A stretch of DNA of 64,000 nt from Arthrobacter psychrolactophilus (lineage in GTDB: Bacteria; Actinomycetota; Actinomycetes; Actinomycetales; Micrococcaceae). The DNA lies in assembly GCF_003219795.1 (NCBI RefSeq), contig NZ_QJVC01000004.1:248001-312000 (forward strand), read 5' to 3'. The position numbers and the translations under genes were made by a program. This document shows positions 45,358 through 54,513 of this stretch, piece after piece (position 1 is the first letter of the stretch; every line of letters begins with the position of its first letter). Below the pieces are notes generated by a model. It was not told the DNA's origin, did no database searches, and was given only the letters and a program-made list of their open reading frames with translations.

Positions 45358-45372
45358 GTCCATATAATGGAC
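45358..45372. promoter_or_regulatory. Perfect palindrome upstream of the methyltransferase
   Basis: GTCCAT-ATA-ATGGAC lies 62 bp before the methyltransferase ATG and contains TATAAT. It may be an operator over a second promoter; no dedicated regulator is adjacent. Confidence 0.35.
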
Positions 45373-45434
45373 TTCAAATATCAGATTCTGGACACCCGTG
45401 GAGACTGGTGAGCTTCGTGGAATAGTCTGCTCGC

Positions 45435-46253
45435 ATGAGTCAGAACCCGGAATCTGCAGACGTTTACACCCACGGCCACCACGAAAGCGTGTTGCGATCG
45501 CACACCTCTCGCACGGCCGAGAACTCCGCCGCCTACCTGATCCCGCACCTCACTCCCGGACTCACGGTACTGGACGTGGGTTCGGGCCCCGGCACCATCA
45601 CGGCCGATTTTGCCCGGCTCGTTGCGCCTGGAAAAGTTCTCGGGATTGATCGTTCCACCGAGGTCATCACCGCGGCAACGGATTTGGCACGGGAGCAGCA
45701 GCTGGAGAACCTCAGCTTCGAGACGGGCGATGTGTACCATCTTGATTTCCCAGATGAGAGCTTTGATGTGGTCCACGCGCATCAGGTTTTGCAGCATCTC
45801 ACCGATCCCGTGGCCGCCTTGCGTGAAATGCGCCGCGTGACCAAGCCCGGTGGCATTGTTGCCGCACGTGACGCCGATTTTCGCGGCATGTTTTGGTATC
45901 CGCAGCTGCCGGCACTGGACGACTGGATGGCGCTGTACCAGCAAGTGGCGAGGCGCAATCGCGCCGAACCCGACGCCGGGCGACATCTGGTCCGTTGGGC
46001 GCGGGCCGCGGGATTTGGTGACATCACGCCGTCGAGCGCTAACTGGCTCTACGCAACAGCCGAACAGCGCGCCTGGTTGACGGGGGTGTGGGCGGAGCGC
46101 ACCGTGAGCTCGGCCTTCGCCGAACAAGCCATCTCTTACGGCTTCGCGGATGCGAGCGCGCTGGCCCGCATCGCGGCTGGATGGCGGTCCTGGGGAGATT
46201 CGCCGGACGGCTGCTTCCTCATGCCGAACGTCGAGATCATCGCCCGTGCGTAG
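45435..46253 (+). CDS. Class I SAM-dependent methyltransferase
   Basis: The 272-residue protein has SAM motif I VLDVGSGPGTIT near 45, acidic loop GIDRSTEVI, motif II ESFDVVHAHQVLQH and motif III VTKPGGIVAARD, with a C-terminal region that may cap the active site. It resembles UbiE-like small-molecule methyltransferases. The substrate is unknown. TAGTCT ends 6 bases before the ATG and no ribosome site is seen, so it is probably leaderless. Confidence 0.85.
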   Translation: MSQNPESADVYTHGHHESVLRSHTSRTAENSAAYLIPHLTPGLTVLDVGSGPGTITADFARLVAPGKVLGIDRSTEVITAATDLAREQQLENLSFETGDVYHLDFPDESFDVVHAHQVLQHLTDPVAALREMRRVTKPGGIVAARDADFRGMFWYPQLPALDDWMALYQQVARRNRAEPDAGRHLVRWARAAGFGDITPSSANWLYATAEQRAWLTGVWAERTVSSAFAEQAISYGFADASALARIAAGWRSWGDSPDGCFLMPNVEIIARA

Positions 46254-46294
46254 TCTGCAGTCGAGAAATATTGCGAAAGCCGTAAGCTGAACGA

Positions 46295-46915
46295 GTGCAA
46301 TTCTCTCTATGGCTGGCCCTCGCGGGCGCCGGTGCCATGATTAGCCTGACTCCCGGCGCAGGCGCCATCAACACCATGTCCAACGCCTTGTCCTCTGGAT
46401 TCCGACGCTCCATCTGGGGCATCCTCGGCCAGCAATTGGCGCTCGTGGTGCATGTCATCATCGTGGCGGCGGGTGTGGGCATTATCGTCTCCAACTCGCC
46501 TGTCCTGTTCATGTTGATTCGCTACGTTGGCGCCGCCTACCTGGTGTATCTGGGTGTGCGGAAACTGCTCGCGAAGGCCGAGGAAGCCGTCACGGGAGAC
46601 ACGCCTGTCACCCTCGAGCCTGGGTTCTCCATGTTCCGCCGCGGCTTGTGGGTCAATCTCCTCAACCCCAAGGCGATCGTGTTCTTCCTGGCGTTCATGC
46701 CTCAGTTCATCCGCCCCGCCGAGCCGCTCCTGCCGCAATACCTCATCCTCACGGCCACGGTGGTGGTGATTGACATCATCGTCATGTGGTTCATTTTTGC
46801 CGCCGGTGCGAAGCAGCTCAAGCATCTGACGGCCAGCGAGCACGGGCAGCTGGTCCTCAACCGTGTCTTCGGCATCCTCTTCATCGTCGTGGGGATCTTG
46901 CTGGCGCTCGTGTAG
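46295..46915 (+). CDS. LysE/RhtB-family amino-acid exporter
   Basis: The 206-residue protein has about six membrane helices. The N-terminal ISLTPGAGAINTMSNALSSG and the central YLVYLGVRKLL and NLLNPKAIVFFLAFMPQFI blocks are family hallmarks. Exported solutes are usually amino acids; which one cannot be told. The start is a GTG, 6 bases after TAAGCT, without a ribosome site. Confidence 0.9.
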   Translation: MQFSLWLALAGAGAMISLTPGAGAINTMSNALSSGFRRSIWGILGQQLALVVHVIIVAAGVGIIVSNSPVLFMLIRYVGAAYLVYLGVRKLLAKAEEAVTGDTPVTLEPGFSMFRRGLWVNLLNPKAIVFFLAFMPQFIRPAEPLLPQYLILTATVVVIDIIVMWFIFAAGAKQLKHLTASEHGQLVLNRVFGILFIVVGILLALV

Positions 46916-46932
46916 CCCCTCCGATGCGCCCA

Positions 46933-46991
46933 TCGACCTGGCAGATAACGCCGCTATGGCGCGGGTGAAGGGGCGTGATCTGCCAAGTGAA
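46933..46991. repeat. Extragenic palindrome, copy D
   Basis: A 59-bp imperfect inverted repeat with arms TCGACCTGGCAGATAACGCC and GGCGTGATCTGCCAAGTGAA. It shares the CAGAT core with copy A and the AACGCC end with copies B and C, and sits between the exporter and phosphatase genes. Confidence 0.7.
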
Positions 46992-47048
46992 CGGGCATTT
47001 AGCCCCCGGTCGCTGTCCGCCGCCGAGAGCGCCGATAGAATGACCCCC

Positions 47049-47534
47049 ATGAGTAATCCCTACCGGATCATGACCGTTTGCACCGGCAATATCTGCCGCT
47101 CCCCCATGGCTGAGTTCATGGTGGCGAGCGCTGCTGCTGAATCCGGCATGGCCGTGGAGGTTGATTCCTCCGGCACCACGGCATGGGAGGTCGGAAATCA
47201 CATCGATCCACGGGCCGCCGCCATCCTTGCCCACCATGGCATTACCGCCGCAGATCATGCCGCGCGGGAGTTTCAGCCTGCCTGGTTTGCCGAGCGTGAT
47301 TTGATCCTGGCCCTCGACACGGACCACTATGACGCGCTCCTTGCCTTGGCACCCGACGCCGCGGCCGCCGCCAAGGTGCGCATGTTGCGTTCCTTCGACC
47401 CGGCCGTGGCGAATGCGGGAACAGCCCGACAGGGCATTTCCGATCCCTGGTACGGCAACGCGAAGGACTTCGAGGTCAGCTGGGATCTCATCTCGGCCGC
47501 CATTCCGGGTATTTTGGCGCACGCCCGTGGCTGA
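47049..47534 (+). CDS. Low-molecular-weight protein tyrosine phosphatase
   Basis: The 161-residue protein has the P-loop VCTGNICRSP with nucleophile Cys11 and Arg17, and the general acid Asp in GISDPWYG near 133. It removes phosphate from tyrosine residues or acts as a related low-molecular-weight phosphatase. The start at 47049 is preferred to an ATG three codons earlier because TAGAAT ends 7 bases upstream, fitting a leaderless mRNA. Its end overlaps the next gene by 8 bp. Confidence 0.92.
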   Translation: MSNPYRIMTVCTGNICRSPMAEFMVASAAAESGMAVEVDSSGTTAWEVGNHIDPRAAAILAHHGITAADHAAREFQPAWFAERDLILALDTDHYDALLALAPDAAAAAKVRMLRSFDPAVANAGTARQGISDPWYGNAKDFEVSWDLISAAIPGILAHARG

Positions 47535-49620
47535 TCGTCCCATCATCATCGCCGTCGACGGCCGCTCCGGCGCCGGCAAGACCACGATCGCCGTGGAACT
47601 CGCGGCCTTGTTGCGCCGCCACCGCAGCGTTTCCCTCTTCCATCTCGAGGACATTTATCCGGGCTGGGATGGCTTGGCTGGTGGCGTGGAGCGTTACATC
47701 GATTCTGTATTGCGACCGCTGCATGAGGGCCAGTCGGCCACGTGGACGGCCTGGGATTGGACTGCCAAGCACGACGGCGCCTCCCGCACCACCGCTGTTG
47801 CCCCCGTGGTGCTCGTGGAAGGTGTGGGTGCTTCCCATGGCCGTGCCGCCGACTTCCTCGACGCGATCATCTGGGTTGATACGCCCACCCAGGCTCGGAA
47901 GGAACGGGCGCTGGCCCGCGATGGTGAGAGTTATGCACCCTTCTGGGATATTTGGGCCGAACAGGAAGACCATCTCCTCGATGGCGCGTCCTCCGCTGAG
48001 CACGCCGACATCTTGATCGATGGCACCCACGGTGTGGCCGAGGCACCTGCTCATGTCCTCGATGCCTTGACCCAGCTCCCAGCGATGGAACATGTTCTTG
48101 CCCCCGAGCTGGCGCGACGCCGCGGACTGGAGCTCTCCGCCGTACGCATCGATGCTCTGCCCCCAGCCGAGGAACTCTTTCAGGCGTTGTATGGGGAATC
48201 CCGCACCGCCGTGTGGCTCGATAGCTCCCTGACGGAAATCAAGAAAGCCGCCACAGAAGCACCCAGCGCCGAGGCTGCCGCGCGCTCCAGATTCTCCATC
48301 ATGGCGGATAATTCAGGCCTCTTCGGGCAAGTTGCCCGCCACGAACAGGGCCTGACAACCGTCATCTCCGGCCAGCTCACGACCCGGATTCGCGGCCCGT
48401 TTTTCCCGTGGCTCGATTCGGTCTGGGGCCGGAAAGCGGTTCGGGCACCACAGCATTATCCCGGCGATTTTACCCTCGGCTGGCTGGGTTACCTTGGCTA
48501 CGAACTCAAGGCCGAGACCGGCGGCGCCGCAGCGCTCGGCCCGGCCGCCGTACCTGACGCCGCCCTGCTTTTTACCGGGCGCGCCGTGGTGCTGGACCAC
48601 CAAGAGAACTGTCTCTATGCCTTGACGTTGAGCGGCCCGCACCTGCCCGGATCTGAGCGCGAGGCTGCAGAATTCCAGGCGGCGGTCCGCGCGGCGCACG
48701 CCACCACCCAGGCGAGCCGGGGCAGCGAAGGCACGAGTCCGGCGTCGACCATCACGGGCACACCCCCAAGGTTTACGGCTTGGGACGGCGAGCGCCGCTA
48801 TAAGGACATGATCGCCGCGGCACAGGCCGAGATCCACGACGGCAATAGTTACGAGATCTGCCTGACCACCCAGCTGGAGGCGCACACCCCGGAGCGGGTG
48901 GATGCGTGGGCGAGCTATCGGGCGCTGCGTCGGCGCAATCCCGCGCCCTTTGCCGCCTTCCTGCGCCTCGGCAAGCTAAGCGTGTGCAGCACCTCGCCCG
49001 AGCGTTTTCTGCGCATTGACACCGCCGGGCTCATGCGCGCCGAGCCCATCAAGGGCACCCGGCGCCGCGATCCTGACCCCGCCGAGGATGCCGCACTCAA
49101 GGCCGATCTCGCCACGGCCCTGAAGGATCGGGCGGAAAACATTATGATCGTCGATCTGCTGCGCAATGACCTGTCGCGTTTCGCGCTGCCGCACTCGCTC
49201 ACCGTGCCGCGCCTGTGCGCGATTGAAAGCTACGCGACGGTGCATCAGATGGTCAGCACGATCGAGGCGCAGCTGGCCTCGGGCAGTTCCCGGGCGCAGG
49301 CCGTCGCCGCGGCGTTCCCGGCCGGGTCCATGACGGGCGCGCCGAAGATCAGCACCATGGCCATCCTGGACGAGCTCGAGGCGGGCCCGCGCGGCATCTA
49401 TTCGGGCGCCATCGGCTATTTCTCGCTCAACGCCGCGGTGGATCTCTCCGTGGTGATTCGCACCTTGGTCTTACAGGACACGGACGACGGCGGCACTCAC
49501 CTTTCGCTGGGGATCGGCGGCGCCATCACGGCCGACTCCGAGGACGAGGCGGAGTGGCAGGAAATTCAGGCCAAGGCCTACGGCGTGCTGTCTACCTTGG
49601 GCTCAGAGTTCCCGGGCTAG
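47527..49620 (+). CDS. pabB: Fusion of P-loop kinase-like domain and aminodeoxychorismate synthase component I
   Basis: The 697-residue protein starts with a GTG inside the phosphatase gene. Residues 1 to about 200 are a uridine-kinase-like P-loop domain: GRSGAGKTT at 12-20, FHLEDIYPGWDG, VVLVEGVGA and a lid-like QARKERALARDGE. From about 220 it is a chorismate-binding PabB: PIKGTRRRDP near 510, AENIMIVDLLRNDLSR near 535, FPAGSMTGAPK near 598. PabB with a glutaminase makes 4-amino-4-deoxychorismate for folate; PabC lies 2.3 kb downstream. The role of the kinase-like domain is unknown. Confidence 0.88.
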   Translation: MADRPIIIAVDGRSGAGKTTIAVELAALLRRHRSVSLFHLEDIYPGWDGLAGGVERYIDSVLRPLHEGQSATWTAWDWTAKHDGASRTTAVAPVVLVEGVGASHGRAADFLDAIIWVDTPTQARKERALARDGESYAPFWDIWAEQEDHLLDGASSAEHADILIDGTHGVAEAPAHVLDALTQLPAMEHVLAPELARRRGLELSAVRIDALPPAEELFQALYGESRTAVWLDSSLTEIKKAATEAPSAEAAARSRFSIMADNSGLFGQVARHEQGLTTVISGQLTTRIRGPFFPWLDSVWGRKAVRAPQHYPGDFTLGWLGYLGYELKAETGGAAALGPAAVPDAALLFTGRAVVLDHQENCLYALTLSGPHLPGSEREAAEFQAAVRAAHATTQASRGSEGTSPASTITGTPPRFTAWDGERRYKDMIAAAQAEIHDGNSYEICLTTQLEAHTPERVDAWASYRALRRRNPAPFAAFLRLGKLSVCSTSPERFLRIDTAGLMRAEPIKGTRRRDPDPAEDAALKADLATALKDRAENIMIVDLLRNDLSRFALPHSLTVPRLCAIESYATVHQMVSTIEAQLASGSSRAQAVAAAFPAGSMTGAPKISTMAILDELEAGPRGIYSGAIGYFSLNAAVDLSVVIRTLVLQDTDDGGTHLSLGIGGAITADSEDEAEWQEIQAKAYGVLSTLGSEFPG

Positions 49621-49641
49621 CAACATCAAATCCTCCCAGAG

Positions 49642-51120
49642 CTATTGCAGCGTGGCCGTCAGGCGAGCCACATTGTCCACATAGCGGGCGAGAACGGGCC
49701 GCTCGAGCCACTCCTCGAGTTTCAGCTCCCGTGAGATGGCACGGTAGTGGTCCTCGACGGTGTGCATCTGTTGGACCACTTCACGGTCGATCATCATGAC
49801 AGTGACTTCAAGGTTCAGAGAGAAGCTGCGCATATCCATATTGGAGGAGCCAATGATGGCCACGTCGGAATCCACCGTGAAGTGCTTGGCATGGAGCACA
49901 AAGGGCTTGGGATACAGGAAGATCCTGACCCCGGCCTTGAGGAGTGCCTCATAGTAGGAGCGCTGAGCGTGATGGACCAGGAACTGGTCCCCCGCCTCTG
50001 ACACGAACAGCTCCACCACAATGCCACGCTGGGCCGCCGTGGTGATGGCGTACAACAGCGAATCATCCGGCACAAAATAAGGGCTGGAGATCGTGATGCA
50101 CTCTTCGGCCGAGTACAGCAGCGTGTTAAACAGCCGCAGATTATTCTCCGTGACAAATCCCGGCCCGCTGGGCACCACCTGGCACAAGGAACCGCCCGCG
50201 AAGGAATCCCAGTGATCCGTGGCCAGTTGCGACGCCAAGGACTCCTCGGTTTCCGAGGACCAGTCGGTGGCAAACATGACGTTGAGGGTTCCTACGATGG
50301 GCCCCTCCAGCCGGGACATGAGTTCAACCCATTCGCGCCCGATCTTGCGGTTCTTCTTCTGCCGGTATGACGGTTCGATGAGATTTTGGGATCCGGTGAA
50401 GCCCACCCTGCCATCCACGACAAGAATCTTGCGGTGATTGCGCAGGTCCGGTCGACGCCACTGGCCCTTGACGGGCAGCAGGGGCAACATGCGGCGCCAT
50501 TGAATCTTGCTGGCCTTGAGCCGGCGAATCATATCCCGGTAACCAGGCACTCGGAGCGAGCCAATATGGTCAAAAAGCACCCGCACGCGGACGCCGCGTT
50601 CGGCCGCGGCCTCGAGCTCACGGAACAACTTGTCGGTGGAGTCATCCGAGCTCATGATGTAAAACTCCGCGTTAACGAAATTCTTGGCGCGGCTAATTTC
50701 CTCGGCCATGGCATCCAGGGACTCTTGATAGCCTTCGATGAGTTGCACGGTATTGCCACCCAGTGCGGGGAAATAGCCTAGATTTTGGTTGAGCTCCATG
50801 GCGGACTTCACCCAGGCCGGGCCCTCATAGTCGGGCACGAGAGAGGCGACTTCCTTGGTGCCTTCCAAGATGCGCTTGTTGACGGCGGCTTGGTTCTCCC
50901 GCCGCCGCCGCGACAGGCGGAAGTTTCCAAACATCAAAAACAAGATCAAGCCAACATAGGGCAGGAAAAAGATACATAGCAGCCAGGCCATGGCGGTCGT
51001 GGGCCGGCGATTACCGGGGATGATGCCCAGTACGGCAATCCGAATACCCATGTCGACAAGCAGCACCAGTGCCGAAAGCCAGACACTGTTCGTTGGCAGA
51101 CTAAATGCGGTCCAAACCAT
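49642..51120 (-). CDS. cls: Cardiolipin synthase (phospholipase D family)
   Basis: The 492-residue protein has two N-terminal membrane helices (about 12-35 and 42-65) and two HKD motifs, His229/Lys231/Asp236 in NHRKILVVDG and His410/Lys412/Asp417 in LHAKHFTVDS. It condenses phosphatidylglycerol to cardiolipin at the membrane. It converges on pabB with 21 bp between the stops. Confidence 0.93.
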   Translation of the reverse strand: MVWTAFSLPTNSVWLSALVLLVDMGIRIAVLGIIPGNRRPTTAMAWLLCIFFLPYVGLILFLMFGNFRLSRRRRENQAAVNKRILEGTKEVASLVPDYEGPAWVKSAMELNQNLGYFPALGGNTVQLIEGYQESLDAMAEEISRAKNFVNAEFYIMSSDDSTDKLFRELEAAAERGVRVRVLFDHIGSLRVPGYRDMIRRLKASKIQWRRMLPLLPVKGQWRRPDLRNHRKILVVDGRVGFTGSQNLIEPSYRQKKNRKIGREWVELMSRLEGPIVGTLNVMFATDWSSETEESLASQLATDHWDSFAGGSLCQVVPSGPGFVTENNLRLFNTLLYSAEECITISSPYFVPDDSLLYAITTAAQRGIVVELFVSEAGDQFLVHHAQRSYYEALLKAGVRIFLYPKPFVLHAKHFTVDSDVAIIGSSNMDMRSFSLNLEVTVMMIDREVVQQMHTVEDHYRAISRELKLEEWLERPVLARYVDNVARLTATLQ

Positions 51121-51303
51121 CTAGCCCTCTCTTATCATCGATTCGGCTGCCTTCTGGTCATGGCCCCCGCAATTGAGAACAGCCTATCGGCAATCACGCT
51201 GCACCAAGCGACATCACGGCAAAGCCTGTCACACACCGCACCGGACAGCCTCATCCGGTTAGGCTGAGCATAATTTCCGGTTCTACCGCTAAGGACGCCC
51301 GCC

Positions 51304-51906
51304 ATGAATAGCCCGCACGTCACTATCGATACCTTATCTATCGAACCCAACTCACTCACCGAGCAGGCCATCACGGGTTTGCGCATCGCCTTTGCCATCA
51401 GCGCCGTCGCAGCCCTCGGGCTTGGTATTATCTTGCTTTTCTGGCCCACCAAGACTCTGGCCGTGGTCGCCGTGTTCCTCGGCATTAACTTCCTCATCAC
51501 GGGCGCCGTCAAGATGGGCGTAGGCATCTTCAGCCACAGCCTCTCCGCGGGCACCCGCATCCTCGACGTCCTCCTGGGCCTGCTCGTCTTGATTGCTGGC
51601 ATCATCACGGTGCGCAACTCCTCGGCAACGGGCGAGCTGTTGTTGATCTTCACGGTCATCATGATCGGCATCGGCTGGATCATTGAAGGTGTCATCGCCA
51701 TGGTCGAGGCCGGCAAGAGCAACAGCCGTCTCTGGGCGACCATCTTCGGCATCGTGAGCATCATCGCCGGTGTTATGGTGCTGGCGGTTCCCGGCTGGAC
51801 GGCCGCCTGGTTGCTGCTCATCACGGCCATCACGCTGATCATTTTGGGTGTCGTCGGCCTCGTGCGGGCGTTGACCTTTGGCAAGGAGCCACATGTAGGG
51901 CGCTAA
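51304..51906 (+). CDS. HdeD/DUF308 family membrane protein
   Basis: The 200-residue protein has six hydrophobic segments arranged as repeated pairs (for example LGLGIILLFWPTKTLAVVAVFLGINFLITGAV) typical of the DUF308 family. E. coli HdeD is linked to acid resistance; that role is not shown for this group. AAGGA precedes the ATG by 9 bases. The -10 box of the downstream pabC overlaps its stop codon. Confidence 0.82.
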   Translation: MNSPHVTIDTLSIEPNSLTEQAITGLRIAFAISAVAALGLGIILLFWPTKTLAVVAVFLGINFLITGAVKMGVGIFSHSLSAGTRILDVLLGLLVLIAGIITVRNSSATGELLLIFTVIMIGIGWIIEGVIAMVEAGKSNSRLWATIFGIVSIIAGVMVLAVPGWTAAWLLLITAITLIILGVVGLVRALTFGKEPHVGR

Positions 51907-51916
51907 GCTCTATCGC

Positions 51917-52840
51917 ATGACAGTTTTGGTTTTCTTGGATCCCGCCCACCCCGCAGGCCGATTGGTCGATGCTGCCACCCCGAGCCTTCTGGCCACGGAC
52001 CAAGGTGTCACGCGGGGGGACGGGATTTTTGAGTCTCTGCTCGCGGTCGACGGCACCCCGCGCAAGATCCAGGCCCACCTCGAGCGGCTCGCCGGTTCGG
52101 CCCGGACCATGGACCTCGTCATCCCCGCTGCCGAGCTCTGGCAGGCGGCTATTACGACGGCGGTCACCGCCTTCTCGGCAAGCGTTGCGCTGGCTTCGGC
52201 ACCAGCAGCAGACGCCCCTGCCCAATGTGTGGTCAAGCTCGTGGTGACCCGCGGCCCCGAGGGCGCCAATACCCCCACGGCGTGGGTGCAGGTTTCGGCC
52301 ATTTCGCCGGCGTTAGCCGAACAACGTGCCAAGGGCTTGGACGTCCTCTTGCTCGAGCGTGGTTATGACAGTGGCATCTCGGCCCGCGCACCCTGGCTGC
52401 TGCTGGGCGCCAAGACGCTTTCCTACGCCGTCAATATGGCGGCACTGCGTCACGCCCATGAGCAAGGTGCCGATGACGTGATCTTCACGAGCGGTGACGA
52501 TCTCGTGCTGGAAGGACCCACCTCGTCCGTGCTGTTGGCGCATATTTCCGACGACTCAGGCGTTCCCGTGAAGCGACTTATCACACCGCATCTGGACACC
52601 GGCATCTTGCCCGGCACCACGCAGGGCGCCTTGTTCGCGGCAGCCAAGGAGGCCGGTTGGGAGCTGGGCTACGGCCCCGTGACGCCAGCGGATCTGCTGG
52701 ATGCCGACGCGGTGTGGTTGATTTCGAGTCTGCGACTACTGGCCCCCGTCAACACGATCGACGGCAAGGAAATTGGCACGGCAGCCATCCGTGCCGAACT
52801 CAGTGAAGAGCTCAGCGCACTTCTAGCAACGACGCTGTAG
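51917..52840 (+). CDS. pabC: Aminodeoxychorismate lyase / class IV aminotransferase
   Basis: The 307-residue PLP enzyme shows DQGVTRGDGIFESLLAVDG near 30, the PLP-Lys segment LLGAKTLSYAVNMAALRHA near 160, the DDVIFTSGDDLVLEGPTSSVLL block and ITPHLDTGILPGTTQGAL. It probably releases pyruvate from aminodeoxychorismate to give 4-aminobenzoate, matching the nearby pabB. A D- or branched-chain aminotransferase is the alternative. TAAGCT ends 7 bases before the ATG. Its 3' end overlaps the convergent gene by 29 bp. Confidence 0.85.
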   Translation: MTVLVFLDPAHPAGRLVDAATPSLLATDQGVTRGDGIFESLLAVDGTPRKIQAHLERLAGSARTMDLVIPAAELWQAAITTAVTAFSASVALASAPAADAPAQCVVKLVVTRGPEGANTPTAWVQVSAISPALAEQRAKGLDVLLLERGYDSGISARAPWLLLGAKTLSYAVNMAALRHAHEQGADDVIFTSGDDLVLEGPTSSVLLAHISDDSGVPVKRLITPHLDTGILPGTTQGALFAAAKEAGWELGYGPVTPADLLDADAVWLISSLRLLAPVNTIDGKEIGTAAIRAELSEELSALLATTL

Positions 52841-53453
52841 GGATCAGCGGGCGGAACTTATTCGCCAACCAGAACAGCACGGCGCTGGTCACGACGAAGG
52901 CGACGGCAACGATGACACAGGTGATCGCGACAGGGCCGTAGCCACCGGAACTCGGGTTCAGGAACGGGTAGGCATACCATCCGATGGCCGCGCCGCGAAT
53001 CAGCGAATACGCCAGATACACCAGCGGGAACAGCAGGGCGAGCCACAATGTACGCAGTGCAATGAGGTGGCGCGGGGATTGGATCAGCCAGTCGGCCACG
53101 ATCACGACGGGCATGACGTAGTGCAGCCAGGTATTGATCCAGGGCAGCAGCGAGCCCAGATCCACATCACGCAGCAGGGCCTGAAAAACGATGCCCACGA
53201 GCGCCATGCAGACCACGGAGATGCCTCGCAAGAGTTGCCACGACGGCCCTAAGGTCTTCCCTTGCCATGTCAAAATCGACTCCACAAGCAGCACCACGGC
53301 GGCAAAGATATTGGAGAGATTCGTGAAGTAGCTAAAGAAGTTCAGCACCGAAAAGCCGTTGCTGATGTGGATCCCCAGTTGGGTTCCCACGGCAATAAGG
53401 GTTACGGCTCCGAACAGGAAACGGGCTGCGGCAAAGATGCGCGTGGTGGTCAT
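52812..53453 (-). CDS. Pr6Pr family membrane protein
   Basis: The protein of about 213 residues has six membrane helices with the Pr6Pr-type pattern (FSYFTNLSNIFAAVVLL, HYVMPVVIVADWLI, AAIGWYAYPFLNP). The start at MTTTRIFAAARF is preferred to an upstream in-frame ATG. The family is unstudied in bacteria. It ends inside the convergent pabC gene. Confidence 0.75.
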   Translation of the reverse strand: MTTTRIFAAARFLFGAVTLIAVGTQLGIHISNGFSVLNFFSYFTNLSNIFAAVVLLVESILTWQGKTLGPSWQLLRGISVVCMALVGIVFQALLRDVDLGSLLPWINTWLHYVMPVVIVADWLIQSPRHLIALRTLWLALLFPLVYLAYSLIRGAAIGWYAYPFLNPSSGGYGPVAITCVIVAVAFVVTSAVLFWLANKFRPLIPTASLLEVR

Positions 53454-53564
53454 GGCAATATCTTGCCAGTTGCGCGGAGCACCTGTATACAAACCTGCCG
53501 TCATGTTGCGCCACACATGAAATGTTTTTATCCCTCACCCCGAAGGTATGTGTTACTTTCAAGG

Positions 53565-53690
53565 TGAGTAATGAGTGCCAGTATCAAGCCCTGACTTGCT
53601 GGCCGGCAACCCTCTTTTCGGCGGGGTGCCTCAGGTGACTACTCGGCAAACCCAGCAACCAACGGCGGGTGTTTGCAAGCGTGAACCCTC
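53565..53690 (+). ncRNA. SAM-IV riboswitch
   Basis: The sequence ATGAGTGCCAG, TCAAGCCC, CTTGCTGGCCGGCAACC, GGGGTGCC and GGTGACTACTC follows the actinobacterial SAM-IV aptamer in order. P1 is GAGTA (53566-53570) with TACTC (53640-53644). The tail GTTTGCAAGCGTGAACC can form the family's 3' helix and pseudoknot. It binds S-adenosylmethionine. It lies about 83 bp before a DUF1737-rhodanese-metZ operon and should turn it down when SAM is plentiful. Confidence 0.88.
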
Positions 53691-53772
53691 CAGCAGCGTC
53701 AGAAGTATCGCTTTATGCGCCGCAGCCACCTCCCGCTTGCATCTGTCAGCCACATGCAATGAGGAGAGACCC

Positions 53773-54033
53773 ATGTCTGCGAACGAAGCACCCCTGGCGT
53801 ACCGCCTAATCACCGGCCCCGACGACCGCACTTTTTGTGAGCGCATCTCGGCAGCTCTCGCCGATGGCTATGTCCTCCACGGCGGACCCGCCGTGACCTT
53901 CAACGGCAGCGACGTCATTTGCGCCCAGGCCGTCATCCTCCCGCAGACCGTCGCCAGCAGCGATGTCGCCGTGGCCAACGCCCTCGACGACCTTGATTCC
54001 GAGCTGGACTTTGACGGCGAAGGCATCGCATGA
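53773..54033 (+). CDS. DUF1737 protein
   Basis: The 86-residue protein has the DUF1737 core YRLITGPDDRTFCERISAAL..GYVLHGGPAVTFNG. Its function is unknown; a role in sulfur assimilation is implied only by its place between a SAM riboswitch and metZ. GAGGAGAG precedes the ATG. Its stop overlaps the rhodanese ATG (ATGA). Confidence 0.8.
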   Translation: MSANEAPLAYRLITGPDDRTFCERISAALADGYVLHGGPAVTFNGSDVICAQAVILPQTVASSDVAVANALDDLDSELDFDGEGIA

Positions 54034-54422
54034 GCTACGCCGGAGATCTCGCACCCACGACAGCTTGGGAGCACGTAGCGGCCGGGGCTGTGCTGCTCGA
54101 CGTCCGCACGGATGGCGAATGGACCCACATCGGCGTCCCCGATACCTCCTCGCTCAAGACCGAGCCCGTCTTTATCCAGTGGAATCTGGCCACGGGCCGC
54201 AACAACCCCGAGTTCCTCAGTGAACTGCAGGCCCAGGTCCCCACCGACAAGCCGCTCATCGTCTTGTGTCGCTCGGGCGCACGCTCCATCGCCGCCGCCG
54301 AGGCTGCCACGGCCGCCGGATACACGGCCTATAACGTCCTCGAAGGCTTTGAAGGCGAACCCGATCGCTACGGCGACAGGGTGGTCAACGGCTGGAAGAA
54401 CCGAAAACTGCCCTGGCGCTAG
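54030..54422 (+). CDS. Rhodanese-like sulfurtransferase
   Basis: The 130-residue single-domain protein has LLDVRTDGEW near 22 and the active-site loop VLCRSGARS near 80 with the catalytic Cys. It may carry persulfide sulfur to the sulfhydrylase encoded next. It is coupled to DUF1737 by a 4-bp overlap and precedes metZ by 91 bp. Confidence 0.92.
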   Translation: MSYAGDLAPTTAWEHVAAGAVLLDVRTDGEWTHIGVPDTSSLKTEPVFIQWNLATGRNNPEFLSELQAQVPTDKPLIVLCRSGARSIAAAEAATAAGYTAYNVLEGFEGEPDRYGDRVVNGWKNRKLPWR

Positions 54423-54513
54423 CCCCAGCCACCACCCAAGGCGAGCCCAAGCACATCAATAGTTGTGCCGCCGTCGTACTCCATCAGCATCAGCAAAAGC
54501 CAAGGAACAGCAA

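Noticed and set aside
46863-47048. Upstream extension of the phosphatase
   Set aside because: It would cover the end of the exporter gene and a copy of the dispersed palindrome; the family N-terminus and a -10 box fit the start at 47049.
51135-51884. Met-rich minus-strand frame over the DUF308 gene
   Set aside because: It is the complement of a hydrophobic membrane-protein gene (CAT/ATC codons read as ATG), not a separate product.
53565-53690. SAM-I or SAM-II riboswitch
   Set aside because: The TGAGTGCCAG start, GGCCGGCAACC core and 3' extension match the SAM-IV class better.
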